From: Brucella pseudintermedia
GTDB lineage: Bacteria; Pseudomonadota; Alphaproteobacteria; Rhizobiales; Rhizobiaceae
Reading direction: 5' to 3' (one strand)
Length of the DNA stretch: 64,000 nt
Assembly: GCF_042697365.1 (NCBI RefSeq)
Contig: NZ_CP137605.1
Every line of letters starts with the position of its first letter. Position 1 is the first letter of the stretch. A program made the position numbers and the translations under genes. This document shows positions 48,901 to 57,797 of the stretch, piece by piece. The notes beneath the pieces are model-generated. The model was given only the letters and a program-made list of their open reading frames with translations, was not told the DNA's origin and did no database searches.

Positions 48901-49539
48901 TCAGCCTTTCAGGCGAGCCGCTTCGCTCGCAAGCCCGGTAATAGCATCCCAATCACCTGCCTCGACCAGTTCCTTCGGTGCAACCCATGAGCCGCCGACA
49001 CAGACAACGTTGGGCAGCGAGAGGTAATTTTTGGCATTGGCAAGGCTGATGCCGCCGGTCGGGCAGAAGACGGTTCCCGCGAGCGGCGAGGATAAAGCCT
49101 TCAGGAACGATGCGCCGCCGGCCTGTTCAGCGGGGAAGAATTTCAGATGGGTGTAGCCTTCCTCGCGGAGCGCCAGCATCTCGCTCGGCGTTATGGCGGC
49201 GGGCAGGAGCGGCACGTCGCTGTCATTGGCGGCTGCGACGATATACTTCGTTGCGCCGGGGCTGACGATGAAGCGCGAACCGGCCTTCGCCGCATCCTCA
49301 TACTGTTTGGCGTTGAGGATCGTTCCGGCTCCGACGATCGCTTCTGGAACTTCCGACGCTACCGCACGGATGGCATCAAGGGCCGCAGCCGTGCGCAAGG
49401 TGATCTCGATGGCGGGCAACCCGCCCTTGGCGAGCGCGCGCGCCAGCGGAACAGCATGTTCCACCCTGTCAATCAACAGAACCGGAATAACCGGCTGGCC
49501 TGTCATGATGGGAACGAGAAGGTCGGTTTTCTGGGACAT
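48901..49539 (-). CDS. eda: KDPG/KHG aldolase
   Basis: The protein has 212 residues. The Schiff-base Lys133 is in HLKFFPAEQAGG and the catalytic Glu45 in AIEITLRT. PTGGISLANAKNYLSLPNVVCVGGSW is the phosphate end. It cleaves 2-keto-3-deoxy-6-phosphogluconate to pyruvate and glyceraldehyde-3-phosphate (Entner-Doudoroff). No edd gene is next to it in this window. It converges on the DUF882 gene with a shared terminator. Confidence 0.94.
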   Translation of the reverse strand: MSQKTDLLVPIMTGQPVIPVLLIDRVEHAVPLARALAKGGLPAIEITLRTAAALDAIRAVASEVPEAIVGAGTILNAKQYEDAAKAGSRFIVSPGATKYIVAAANDSDVPLLPAAITPSEMLALREEGYTHLKFFPAEQAGGASFLKALSSPLAGTVFCPTGGISLANAKNYLSLPNVVCVGGSWVAPKELVEAGDWDAITGLASEAARLKG

Positions 49540-49616
49540 CGGCTTGCTCGGCTGTTGGAGTGATAAATCGATTTAAATCGCTGCCGGCGGTTTGTCCACC
49601 GCCGAAAGCTAGCTCT

Positions 49617-50228
49617 TCATGCGGCTCTTTTAAGCGTGTCGAGCTGTTTTTGCCAGCGCTGATGGGCTTCGGCCATGCGCTTGTCATATTCGTTGCGGGC
49701 GAATGCAGGACCGTTGTAGCGACGCGCGAATTCCCGCCAGTTGCGATCCTTCAACACTTCAAGAAGCTCCGCCTTTTCGATGAAGCGCAGCATCAGCTTC
49801 GCTTGCCCGGCAACCGAACCGCGTGCTTCCGCCACAAGGTCGTCAACGGTCGCATAGCCAAGCCATTCCCAATGCGCGCCCATGACCTGCCCCAACCCCC
49901 AGGATGTGGATTCAAGCGCTGCCTTTTTGTTCAAGCCCATGGCGCGTTCGAGCAGAAGCCAGCGCTCGCCTTGGGATTTCGGATTGCGTATCTTTCCCGC
50001 AACCGGGGCTGACAGGCCGCTGCTCCTTGCATAGTCGCGCATGCGTCCGGAAAGCCTGCGGTCGAAATAATGTCCCTCAAACCGGATGGCCGGTTCCTCG
50101 CCGCCATTGACGTTGTAAAGCGCGCGACCGCCGCTCTCGACTTCCGCAATTGCCAGCAAGGCGGCTGCATCAATCTCCGCGTCCTTTGCCATTGTCGTCA
50201 GGGCTGCAATCGTTTGGCTGTCGAACAT
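49617..50228 (-). CDS. N-acetylmuramidase-type (DUF3380) protein
   Basis: The protein has 203 residues, almost all one DUF3380 domain. The likely catalytic Glu31 lies in LLAIAEVESGG, with RFEGHYF, STSWGLGQVMG and WREFARRYNG as family landmarks. Related domains in phage endolysins cut glycan strands. No signal peptide is visible, and no phage genes lie near, so it is probably a domesticated muramidase needing another export route. It lies 77 bases upstream of eda in the same direction. Confidence 0.85.
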   Translation of the reverse strand: MFDSQTIAALTTMAKDAEIDAAALLAIAEVESGGRALYNVNGGEEPAIRFEGHYFDRRLSGRMRDYARSSGLSAPVAGKIRNPKSQGERWLLLERAMGLNKKAALESTSWGLGQVMGAHWEWLGYATVDDLVAEARGSVAGQAKLMLRFIEKAELLEVLKDRNWREFARRYNGPAFARNEYDKRMAEAHQRWQKQLDTLKRAA

Positions 50229-50358
50229 CTATTGCTCCTCGAAAGTTGATCTCCAAGACCGATTTTGGGGCGACTTCGACGCATGAGGATAAAGTGGACT
50301 TGAATTCGCCGTTTGCGGGGATTAGTTGCGAGGTGAATTTTCAAAGAAGACAGAACCG

Positions 50359-51276
50359 ATGAGCAATTTGCCTTTCACCGTTGCCGCCCTTTATTGCTTT
50401 GCGCCCCTGCCGCAATATGAGAGCCTGCGCGAGCCGCTGGCTCAGCTTTGCTGCTCGAACGGCATCAAAGGAACGCTGCTTCTTGCGGCGGAAGGCATCA
50501 ACGGGACGGTCGCGGGCACTGCCGGGGCGATTGAAAAGCTCGTTCAGCACATCACGGCCATTCCCGGTCTGGCGCAACCCGAACTCAAATATTCCCACGC
50601 GAGCGAAATGCCGTTCCATCGCATGAAAGTGCGGTTGAAGCGGGAGATCGTTACCATGGGCGTCGAGGGTATCGATCCGTTGAAGAGCGTGGGCACTTAT
50701 GTCGCGCCGCAGGACTGGAATGCGCTCATCGCCGACGAGAACACAGTCGTTGTCGATACGCGCAACGACTATGAATATGCCATCGGCACATTTGAAGGGG
50801 CGATCGATCCGCAGACCAGGACTTTTCGCGAGTTTCCGGAATGGGTGGAGCAGAACCGTGACAAGCTTGAAGGCAAGAAGATCGCCATGTTCTGCACCGG
50901 CGGCATTCGCTGCGAAAAGGCTACGGCCTTCGTCAAGGGGCTGGGCTTCGAGGATGTCTTCCATCTCAAGGGCGGTATCCTGAAATATCTTGAAGAAGTC
51001 CCGCGTGAAGATAGCATGTGGAAGGGCGAGTGCTTCGTTTTCGATGAGCGGGTGGCCGTTGGCCACGGCCTTGCTGAGAGCGACGTCGAACTGTGCCGTG
51101 CCTGCCGCCGCCCGATTTCGCCGGAAGACAAGCTTTCGCAGTTTTTCGAGGAAGGCGTTTCCTGCGCTGGCTGCTATGACGAGCGGACGCCGGAAGACCG
51201 TGCCCGTTATGCAGAGCGCCAGAAGCAGGTGAAGCTTGCCGAGAAGCGCGGGGCGCACAAGCATATCGGTAGCTGA
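50359..51276 (+). CDS. trhO: tRNA uridine-34 hydroxylase TrhO (rhodanese family)
   Basis: The protein has 305 residues from ATG 50359. The N-terminal part is the UPF0176 fold (LLLAAEGINGTVAG), followed by a rhodanese domain with the active Cys179 in MFCTGGIRCEKA. The C-terminal CRACRRP and CAGCYDE supply four cysteines that could bind a metal. TrhO makes 5-hydroxyuridine at position 34 of several tRNAs, using oxygen. A frame from 50326 is open, but lacks a ribosome site. Confidence 0.92.
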   Translation: MSNLPFTVAALYCFAPLPQYESLREPLAQLCCSNGIKGTLLLAAEGINGTVAGTAGAIEKLVQHITAIPGLAQPELKYSHASEMPFHRMKVRLKREIVTMGVEGIDPLKSVGTYVAPQDWNALIADENTVVVDTRNDYEYAIGTFEGAIDPQTRTFREFPEWVEQNRDKLEGKKIAMFCTGGIRCEKATAFVKGLGFEDVFHLKGGILKYLEEVPREDSMWKGECFVFDERVAVGHGLAESDVELCRACRRPISPEDKLSQFFEEGVSCAGCYDERTPEDRARYAERQKQVKLAEKRGAHKHIGS

Positions 51277-51552
51277 TGTCGCACGCCCTTTGCCGGGGCT
51301 GGCCAAACGGATTTTACCGCATTATGGTGGCGCTGGTTGCGGAACGGTCTGAATTCGTTACGCAATTTTGGGGCGGCTTTTGCATGGACGCCCGTGCATC
51401 AAGGGTTTGACGGCATCCGGGTCGCGTTTGCCTCCATCACACCCATCATCGCAAGTCGGAGCATTCGGATTTCCGATGCCCGAACAGGAACAACGCCGGT
51501 TTTCCGGCGGATGATGGTTTGCCTGCCCTTGCAGGCGATATGGAGGATATTC

Positions 51553-52308
51553 ATGAAGAAGCTGACCGCCGCATTTCTCATCGCTGTTGCTGCCGGTGCC
51601 GCCTCGGTTGCTCATGCTGCCGAGAAGGTGACCGTTTTCGCCGCCGCCAGCATGAAGGACGTCATTGAGGAAGCAGCCCGGCAGATGAAGGACAAGGACG
51701 GTACGGAAGTCGTCGCGTCGTTTGCGTCTTCATCGGTTCTTGCCAAACAGATCGAGCAGGGCGCTCCGGCGCAGATTTTCATTTCAGCCGATCTCGACTG
51801 GATGGATTATGTCGAAAAGGCCGATGCCATCGACAAGCCTTCACGCAAGGTGATCGCGGGCAATGCGCTGGTAGTTGCAACGCAGAAGGACACGCCGAAG
51901 GGCGAAGCGAAAGAGCTTTTGGGCGCAGGCCGTTTCGCCATGGGCGATCCGTCGAATGTTCCGGCAGGCAAGTACGGCAAGGCAGCGCTGGAAAAACTCG
52001 ATATCTGGAAGGATGTCGAAAAGAACGCGGTCTTTACCGAAAATGTGCGCGTTGCGCTGCAATATGTCAGCCGCGGCGAAGTCAAGGCTGCCATCGTTTA
52101 CGCATCGGACCGGGCCGCGGCGCCCGAACTGGTCGAAGCCTATCGCTTCCCGGCTGACAGCCATGCGCCGATCCTCTACCCTGCGGCGCTTGTAGCGAAA
52201 AACGAAACCGATGCCGCCAAGGCTTTCCTTGCTTTCCTTGAAAGCGATGCCGGTCAGGCGATCATCAAGGACAAGGGCTTCGTCGGCGCTGCGGAGGCCG
52301 CAAAATAA
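51553..52308 (+). CDS. modA: Molybdate-binding periplasmic protein
   Basis: The protein has 251 residues; TATGGAGGATATTC precedes the ATG. The signal peptide ends AHA-AEK. VTVFAAASMKDVIEEAA, ASFASSSVLAKQIEQGAPAQIFISAD and DPSNVPAGKYG are typical molybdate-binding loops. It is the first gene of modABC. The 276-base upstream gap contains a dyad near 51461 that is a possible control site. Confidence 0.95.
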   Translation: MKKLTAAFLIAVAAGAASVAHAAEKVTVFAAASMKDVIEEAARQMKDKDGTEVVASFASSSVLAKQIEQGAPAQIFISADLDWMDYVEKADAIDKPSRKVIAGNALVVATQKDTPKGEAKELLGAGRFAMGDPSNVPAGKYGKAALEKLDIWKDVEKNAVFTENVRVALQYVSRGEVKAAIVYASDRAAAPELVEAYRFPADSHAPILYPAALVAKNETDAAKAFLAFLESDAGQAIIKDKGFVGAAEAAK

Positions 52309-52992
52309 ATGATGGAAGGCAATGTCTGGCAGATCGTGTCTCTGTCGCTCCGGGTTGCCGGAATAGCCATCATTGTTGCTCTGCCAGTCGCCTTTGTCGT
52401 GGCATGGGTTCTTGCCCGGTTCAATTTTCCGGGCAAGTCGCTGGCGCAGGCCATTGTCACCATGCCGCTCGTTCTGCCGCCAGTGGTGACGGGCTATCTG
52501 CTCCTGATCCTGTTTGGCGCAAGGGGCGCGGTCGGTGCCCCCTTGCAGGAATGGTTCGGCCTTTCCTTTTCCTTTCGCTGGACGGGCGCCGCGCTCGCTG
52601 CCGGCGTGATGGCGTTTCCGCTCCTTGTCCGCCCGATCAGGCTTTCGATCGAAGGGCTGGATCGCGGGCTTGAGGAAGCGGCGCGCACGTTGGGCGCAAG
52701 CCGGTTCACGGCCTTTTTCACCGTCGTTCTGCCGCCCTTGCTGCCCGGCGTTCTGGCGGGCGCGGTGCTTGGCTTTGCCAAGGCTCTGGGCGAGTTCGGC
52801 GCCACGATCACTTTCGTTTCCAACATTCCGGGCGAAACGCAGACCCTCTCGCTTGCCATTTATGCCCTGATGCAGATCCCATCTGGCGACGCGGAAGCAT
52901 TCCGGCTGATCGCCATATCCGCCGCCATTTCCGTGGCTGCCGTGGTGCTTTCCGAATGGCTGCAGCGCAGGCTCGCGGGGGTAACCAAATGA
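52309..52992 (+). CDS. modB: Molybdate ABC transporter permease
   Basis: The protein has 227 residues with five or six membrane helices and the EAA loop (EEAARTLGASRFTAFFTVVLP). Its ATG directly follows the modA stop. It ends with an ATGA overlap into modC. Confidence 0.95.
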   Translation: MMEGNVWQIVSLSLRVAGIAIIVALPVAFVVAWVLARFNFPGKSLAQAIVTMPLVLPPVVTGYLLLILFGARGAVGAPLQEWFGLSFSFRWTGAALAAGVMAFPLLVRPIRLSIEGLDRGLEEAARTLGASRFTAFFTVVLPPLLPGVLAGAVLGFAKALGEFGATITFVSNIPGETQTLSLAIYALMQIPSGDAEAFRLIAISAAISVAAVVLSEWLQRRLAGVTK

Positions 52993-54068
52993 GCGCGCTT
53001 GTTGTTTCCATCAAGGGCCGCAATGGCAGGTTCCCTGTCGAGGCCGATTTCGCCGCCGATTGGGGCGTGACCGCCTTGTTCGGTCATTCCGGTGCAGGCA
53101 AGACGACGCTCCTGAAAATGATTGCCGGAACGCTCCGCCCCGAAAGCGGGCGTATCGCCGTTGGCGATTTCACGCTGTTCGATGCCGAAAAAGGCTTAGA
53201 TTTGCCGCCGGAAAAGCGCCGCATCGGCTATGTGTTTCAGGAAGCCCGGCTTTTCCCGCATATGAGCGTCAAGCGCAACCTGACCTATGCGCGCTGGGCA
53301 GGCCGCAGGCAGGCTTCGCGCAGCTTCGACGAGGTGGTGGCGCTGCTCGGCATCGGCCATCTCCTCGACCGGCGGCCGTCAACGCTTTCGGGTGGGGAAC
53401 GCCAGCGTGTCGCCATCGGCCGCGCGCTTCTGTCCGATCCGGCGCTCTTGCTGTTGGATGAGCCGCTTTCCTCGCTCGACCATGCACGTCGGCAGGAAAT
53501 ACTGCCTTTTATCGAGCGCCTTCGCGACGAAAGCCACGTGCCGATCGTTTATGTGAGCCATGAAATCGACGAGGTGGCGCGGCTGGCCGACCAGATCGTG
53601 CTTCTGTCCGCTGGCCGGGTAACGGCAAGCGGCGCGGCGGCAGATGTTTTTCCGCTGATCGATGCGGAGGGCGAAGGCGGCAGCGTGCTTCTGGAAGGGA
53701 CGGTTTCGTTCTACGACGAGCGCTACAAGCTGGCCGAGATCGATCTGGGCGGCGCGTCGTTCCAGCTCAGCGACGCGGGGCTGAAACAGGATATGCATGT
53801 GCGTCTGCGCGTGCGCGCCCGCGATGTTTCCATTGCCCGCAAGGCGCCGGAAGCGATCAGCATCCGCAATGTCCTGCCGGTGACTGTCACGGCCATCACG
53901 ATGGATGACGGCCCCAACGCCTATGTCGCGCTCGACTTTCGCGGGCGTCGCCTCGGGGCGCGACTGACGCGGCGTTCGGTGGACGAACTGGGGTTGCGCG
54001 CCGATGACGCGGTGGTGGCGCTGGTGAAGGCTGTTTCAGTCGACCGTGCGGCCATTCGGGAAAAATGA
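52989..54068 (+). CDS. modC: Molybdate ABC transporter ATPase
   Basis: The protein has 359 residues. Walker A GHSGAGKTT, the signature LSGGERQRVAIGRAL, Walker B LLLLDEPLSSLD and His-switch SHEIDEV are all present. The C-terminal region from about residue 290 is a TOBE/MOP domain that binds molybdate and lets the transporter sense it. The start overlaps modB by four bases. The only break in the operon is the gap to the following acetyltransferase. Confidence 0.96.
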   Translation: MSALVVSIKGRNGRFPVEADFAADWGVTALFGHSGAGKTTLLKMIAGTLRPESGRIAVGDFTLFDAEKGLDLPPEKRRIGYVFQEARLFPHMSVKRNLTYARWAGRRQASRSFDEVVALLGIGHLLDRRPSTLSGGERQRVAIGRALLSDPALLLLDEPLSSLDHARRQEILPFIERLRDESHVPIVYVSHEIDEVARLADQIVLLSAGRVTASGAAADVFPLIDAEGEGGSVLLEGTVSFYDERYKLAEIDLGGASFQLSDAGLKQDMHVRLRVRARDVSIARKAPEAISIRNVLPVTVTAITMDDGPNAYVALDFRGRRLGARLTRRSVDELGLRADDAVVALVKAVSVDRAAIREK

Positions 54069-54138
54069 CACGGAAACAATGATCCGGTTTTCGTCCCGCT
54101 TCTTTTATGCTCCTGTCCGGTCGAATGGGAGTATTGGC

Positions 54139-54816
54139 ATGACTGATTTGCAAAACTGGACCCCGCGTCCGAAGCCGGAACGCAAAGTGCTTGAAGGCCG
54201 CTATGTGCGGCTGGAGCCGCTGGACCCCGGGAAGCATGGCGACGAACTGTTTGCCGCTTCCTCGGTGGAGGACGCGGACCGGCGCTTTACATGGCTGTTC
54301 GAGTTTCCCCCCGCGACCCGCGCAGAATTCGAGCCGTGGCTGGAAAAGGCATCCAAAAGCGACGATCCGCTGTTTTTCGCGGTCATTGACAAGGCGAGCG
54401 GCAAGGTCGCCGGGCGGCAGGCGCTGATGCGCGTAGACCCCATCCATGGCGTCATCGAGATCGGCAGCATTTATTGGGGCCCGCAGATTTCGCGCAAACC
54501 CGCCGCCACGGAAGCGCAGTTCCTCTTCATGCAGTATATTTTTGACGAACTTGGCTACCGCCGCTATGAATGGAAGTGCCACAACGAAAACGGGCCTTCC
54601 AAGCGCGCTGCCGAGCGTTTCGGGTTTCAGTTCGAGGGGATTTTCCGCCAGCATATGGTGGCCAAGGGCCGAAACCGCGATACGGCCTGGTTTTCCATTC
54701 TCGATAGCGAATGGCCTGCCTTGAAACAAGCCTATCAGGCGTGGCTTGCGCCGGAAAACTTTGATAGTGACGGTCAGCAGAAGAAGAAGCTGGAGGAGTT
54801 TCGTGACGGTGGTTGA
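54139..54816 (+). CDS. GNAT family acetyltransferase
   Basis: The protein has 225 residues from ATG 54139. It resembles the RimJ/RimL-like branch: EGRYVRLEPLDPGKHGDEL near the start, GRQALMRVDPIHGVIEIGSIYWGP, and RYEWKCHNENGPSKRAAERFGFQFEG. Acceptor unknown. It starts 70 bases after modC, so it may be read from the mod promoter, but a molybdate role is not implied. Confidence 0.85.
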   Translation: MTDLQNWTPRPKPERKVLEGRYVRLEPLDPGKHGDELFAASSVEDADRRFTWLFEFPPATRAEFEPWLEKASKSDDPLFFAVIDKASGKVAGRQALMRVDPIHGVIEIGSIYWGPQISRKPAATEAQFLFMQYIFDELGYRRYEWKCHNENGPSKRAAERFGFQFEGIFRQHMVAKGRNRDTAWFSILDSEWPALKQAYQAWLAPENFDSDGQQKKKLEEFRDGG

Positions 54817-55012
54817 GCGCAAGAAGAGCAATCCGGCAATCGCCGCCGCCGTCATTCTGATCGGCTTCGGTGTGCTGGCCTATTTCGTGCCGAGCATCAT
54901 GCTGGCGCTGGGCGAGCGCTCGCAAATCGCAGCGATCATCTTCCCGATTGTTTTCGTTTTGGGCTTCTTCGCGATTTTCTGGCTGCGCTCGAAGCGGCAA
55001 AACAAGGATTAA
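54803..55012 (+). CDS. Small two-helix membrane protein
   Basis: The protein has 69 residues. The GTG at 54803 has TGGAGGAGTTTC upstream and lies 14 bases inside the acetyltransferase gene. Two membrane helices (about 11-30 and 40-58) are followed by a basic end SKRQNKD. Its stop codon overlaps the stop of the converging NicO gene. No family is recognised. Confidence 0.6.
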   Translation: MTVVERKKSNPAIAAAVILIGFGVLAYFVPSIMLALGERSQIAAIIFPIVFVLGFFAIFWLRSKRQNKD

Positions 55013-56112
55013 CCCACCAGCGAAGCGCTCAACAGCAGCGCGCCCGTCAGGGCGATGAACAGGGCGGCGGCGACTTCGATCGCCGCCTTCAGCCGACCCG
55101 ACATGGCTTGGCTGCCCGCAAAGCGGAGCGCCGTGTTCTTGGCGGTGACGGCGAGCGTGGCAAGAACAGCCACCGTGAGGAATGTGCCGAAGGCCATCGC
55201 GAAGACCGAGAGCAGGCCGCCAACCATCAAGCCGTTCAACAGCGCAAATGTCAGCACGATCAGCGCGCCCGAGCACGGGCGCAAGCCCACCGACAAAATC
55301 GCTGACCAGGCCGTCTTCCAGTTGAAATCGTCGCCGAGCGTCGAAGGATCGGCAATATGGGCATTGCCACATGCCGCGCACACATCCCCTTCGCCGATGA
55401 AGACGTGGTCCGATGCAGCAGCGGTTGCGGGCTTGTAATTCAGCCTGACAGCACTGCCGGTCGCGGCCGCGCGTGTGGCTTGCGAAATCGTGCCTTGCCA
55501 TGCCGGGCCGGAAGCCATTGCCGGTTCAGGTGCTGCGGCAAAGAGCGATGCGGTCGGGCCCGGGTCCACATTGTCGCGCTTCCTGAAAAGCAGGGGCAGC
55601 TTGCGCGCCAGAAGCCAGAGGCCGAAAAACAGGACGAGCGCAAAACTGGCGATCTCCATGTAGCGCGCTGTCTGGTTCATCGAGATGCCGGTGCCGCGCA
55701 GCAGGAACCATGCAAGGCCCACGACGGCAATCGCCATGATCGCCTGCAAAAGCGATGAAATGAACGACAGGAAGATGCCGCGCCGCAGCGCCGTTTCGTT
55801 GGCGATCATATAAGACGAAATCACCGCCTTGCCATGGCCCGGCCCTGCCGCGTGGAAAATGCCGTAAACGAAGGAAAGCCCGACCAGAACCGAAGCCTGC
55901 CACGGGTCTTCACGCATGGCTTTCAAGGCATTGGTCATGGCGAGATAGAAAGAGCGCTGCTGCTCGTTCATCCAGAGGATGATATGCGCAAAAGGCCCGG
56001 TCGGCTTCATCGCCACCTCATTCGCGCCAATACCGAGCGAGGACTGCGCATAGGCTTGCGCGACGATCATCGTTAGGCAAAGGGCCAGAGCGAAGGCTGC
56101 CGGTTTTCTCAT
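55009..56112 (-). CDS. NicO-type nickel/cobalt efflux or uptake protein
   Basis: The protein has 367 residues, a signal-like N-terminus and about six to seven membrane helices. GHGKAVISSYMIANETALRRGIFLSFISSLLQAIMAI and the later LRPCSGALIVLTFAL are typical of the NicO/RcnA family. The long loop between helices, where RcnA has many histidines, contains VCAACGNAHIADPS, that is one CxxC and a His. The start overlaps the DUF1007 stop, so the two form a unit. RcnA exports Ni/Co; other family members with DUF1007 partners import metals. Direction is not settled. Confidence 0.85.
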   Translation of the reverse strand: MRKPAAFALALCLTMIVAQAYAQSSLGIGANEVAMKPTGPFAHIILWMNEQQRSFYLAMTNALKAMREDPWQASVLVGLSFVYGIFHAAGPGHGKAVISSYMIANETALRRGIFLSFISSLLQAIMAIAVVGLAWFLLRGTGISMNQTARYMEIASFALVLFFGLWLLARKLPLLFRKRDNVDPGPTASLFAAAPEPAMASGPAWQGTISQATRAAATGSAVRLNYKPATAAASDHVFIGEGDVCAACGNAHIADPSTLGDDFNWKTAWSAILSVGLRPCSGALIVLTFALLNGLMVGGLLSVFAMAFGTFLTVAVLATLAVTAKNTALRFAGSQAMSGRLKAAIEVAAALFIALTGALLLSASLVG

Positions 56113-56810
56113 CAGCCAGTCTTTCCTTTCTCTTCACAGTCTATCTCAAGGCGGGTTGCGAAGATTTTCGACATGTCCGTACCCGCCGGATCGTTGAAGA
56201 ATGCATCGGTCAGTGTCGCCTGGTTCTGGGCAAGCGCCTCGTCCGGATCGGGGCGGACGACCTTGGATGTGCAGCCTGCGGGCAGGCCCTTCACGATCAG
56301 GTCGCTGTCATTCATGTAATTGATGGCTGTATAGAAGGTCGGGTCATAGACGCCGAAGCTGATCTTGTGGCCGGCTGCGAGCTTCAACGGCTTTTCGGGC
56401 TTGCTGGTGAAGATGATGAGCAGGCGATTGTCAGTAAAGTCGGCGGCCAGATCGGTCGGCCTTGCCATTTTCACATCCTTGCCGTTGTCCAGAACGGTCT
56501 GGAAATATTTGAATTCGGCAATCGAACCATTGATGACATGACCGAGATCGATCAACTCGTTTTTGTCGAGCTGCAAGTCGCCATTCTTGTCGAACTCCAT
56601 CAGCACGGTTGAGGAGAACACGTCATCGAAGCGCCAGACATGCGCCAGTTTCTCGACGGTGCCGTCTGGTGCGACAGTGAGCTCCAGCCGCGCTTCGGCG
56701 AACACATGCGGATGGGCAAGCGCGGGCGCAGGCAAAAGGCTTGCAACCAGAATTGCCGCTGCGGCGGACCGGTTCAACCCGCCTTTAAGCCATGACGATG
56801 AGTTCAGCAT
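56112..56810 (-). CDS. DUF1007 periplasmic protein, metal-transport partner
   Basis: The protein has 232 residues from ATG 56810. The signal peptide ends in LAHPHVFAEARLEL; HPH at the mature start is a likely metal site. The EF-hand-like FDKNGDLQLDKNE lies at about residue 90. DUF1007 proteins are found next to NicO transporters, and appear here in the same order as in other alphaproteobacteria. It is probably a periplasmic metal chaperone or sensor. Translational coupling to the transporter gene is by overlapping stop and start (TGATG). Confidence 0.82.
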   Translation of the reverse strand: MLNSSSWLKGGLNRSAAAAILVASLLPAPALAHPHVFAEARLELTVAPDGTVEKLAHVWRFDDVFSSTVLMEFDKNGDLQLDKNELIDLGHVINGSIAEFKYFQTVLDNGKDVKMARPTDLAADFTDNRLLIIFTSKPEKPLKLAAGHKISFGVYDPTFYTAINYMNDSDLIVKGLPAGCTSKVVRPDPDEALAQNQATLTDAFFNDPAGTDMSKIFATRLEIDCEEKGKTG

Positions 56811-56879
56811 GTGGGTTTCCGTGAATATTGGCTGAAGTTTAACCGGCAAGGCGGCGAAAGTGGGACGTCGTCCGCAAAT

Positions 56880-57794
56880 TCAGCGTCCTTCTTTCGAGCC
56901 GGTTTCCCTGTCCTTGAACCATTGGGTCAGAAAATCCACGAGTGCCCGGATTTTCGCGGGCAGATAACGCCGGTGCGGATAGACCGCGTAGATACCGCCA
57001 TCCTTCACGATAAATTCGTCGAGACAGGAAACCAGCCTGCCGCGCTCGATTTCTTCTTCGGCGATGAAGGCGGGCAGCATGGAGAAGCCAAGACCGGCGA
57101 GTGCGGCATTCTTTGTGGCGACGGGGCTATTCACTTCAATCGGGCCGTTGACGGGAACCGTCATCATCGAGCCGTCCGTGTTGCGGAAATGCCAGTTGTT
57201 GCGCGAGCGCGCATTGGTATCGATGATGCAGGGCCGGTCGGCCAGATCTTCGGGGCGTTCGGGCTTGCCGACGCGGGCAATCAGTTCCGGCGCGCCGCAC
57301 AGGACGGAATGGAACGGCGACAGCCTCTTTGCAATGAGGGAAGAATCCTGCAAGCGCGTGATGCGGATCGCAAGGTCGAAGCCTTCTTCCACCAGATCGA
57401 CAAAACGGTCGTCCAGCCGCACGTCGAGCACGATTTCGGGATGGGCAAGGCAGAAATCGATGAGCGACTGGCCGATAACGGCATCGGCAAAAGTGCGCGG
57501 GGCCGACAGCTTGATGCGGCCGCGCGCATCGGAACTGGTTTCGCTGACGGCATCCTGCAGCGCGTCGATCTCGCGAATGATTTCGACCGCGCGGTGATAA
57601 TAGGTGTGCCCGGCCTCGGTCAGCGAGAACTGCCGCGTGGTGCGGTTGAGAAGGCGCGCGCCAAGCTCATCCTCCAGTTCGCGCACATATTTGGAAAGAA
57701 GTGCCTTGGAACGCCCGATTTTTCGCGCTGCGGCGGAAAAGCCTTCCGCCTCGACCACGTCGATGAAGGCGCGCATACGTGTCAGAGTGTCCAT
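56880..57794 (-). CDS. LysR family transcription regulator
   Basis: The protein has 304 residues. The first 60 form the winged-helix HTH (MRAFIDVVEAEGFSAAARKIGRSKALLSKYVRELEDELGARLLNRTTR). The remainder is the effector-binding domain. The motif RTTRQFSLTEAG is standard. It starts three bases after the amidase gene, in the same direction, so it may be cotranscribed with it. The usual divergent target is absent and the regulon is unknown. Confidence 0.93.
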   Translation of the reverse strand: MDTLTRMRAFIDVVEAEGFSAAARKIGRSKALLSKYVRELEDELGARLLNRTTRQFSLTEAGHTYYHRAVEIIREIDALQDAVSETSSDARGRIKLSAPRTFADAVIGQSLIDFCLAHPEIVLDVRLDDRFVDLVEEGFDLAIRITRLQDSSLIAKRLSPFHSVLCGAPELIARVGKPERPEDLADRPCIIDTNARSRNNWHFRNTDGSMMTVPVNGPIEVNSPVATKNAALAGLGFSMLPAFIAEEEIERGRLVSCLDEFIVKDGGIYAVYPHRRYLPAKIRALVDFLTQWFKDRETGSKEGR

Positions 57795-57797
57795 GGT

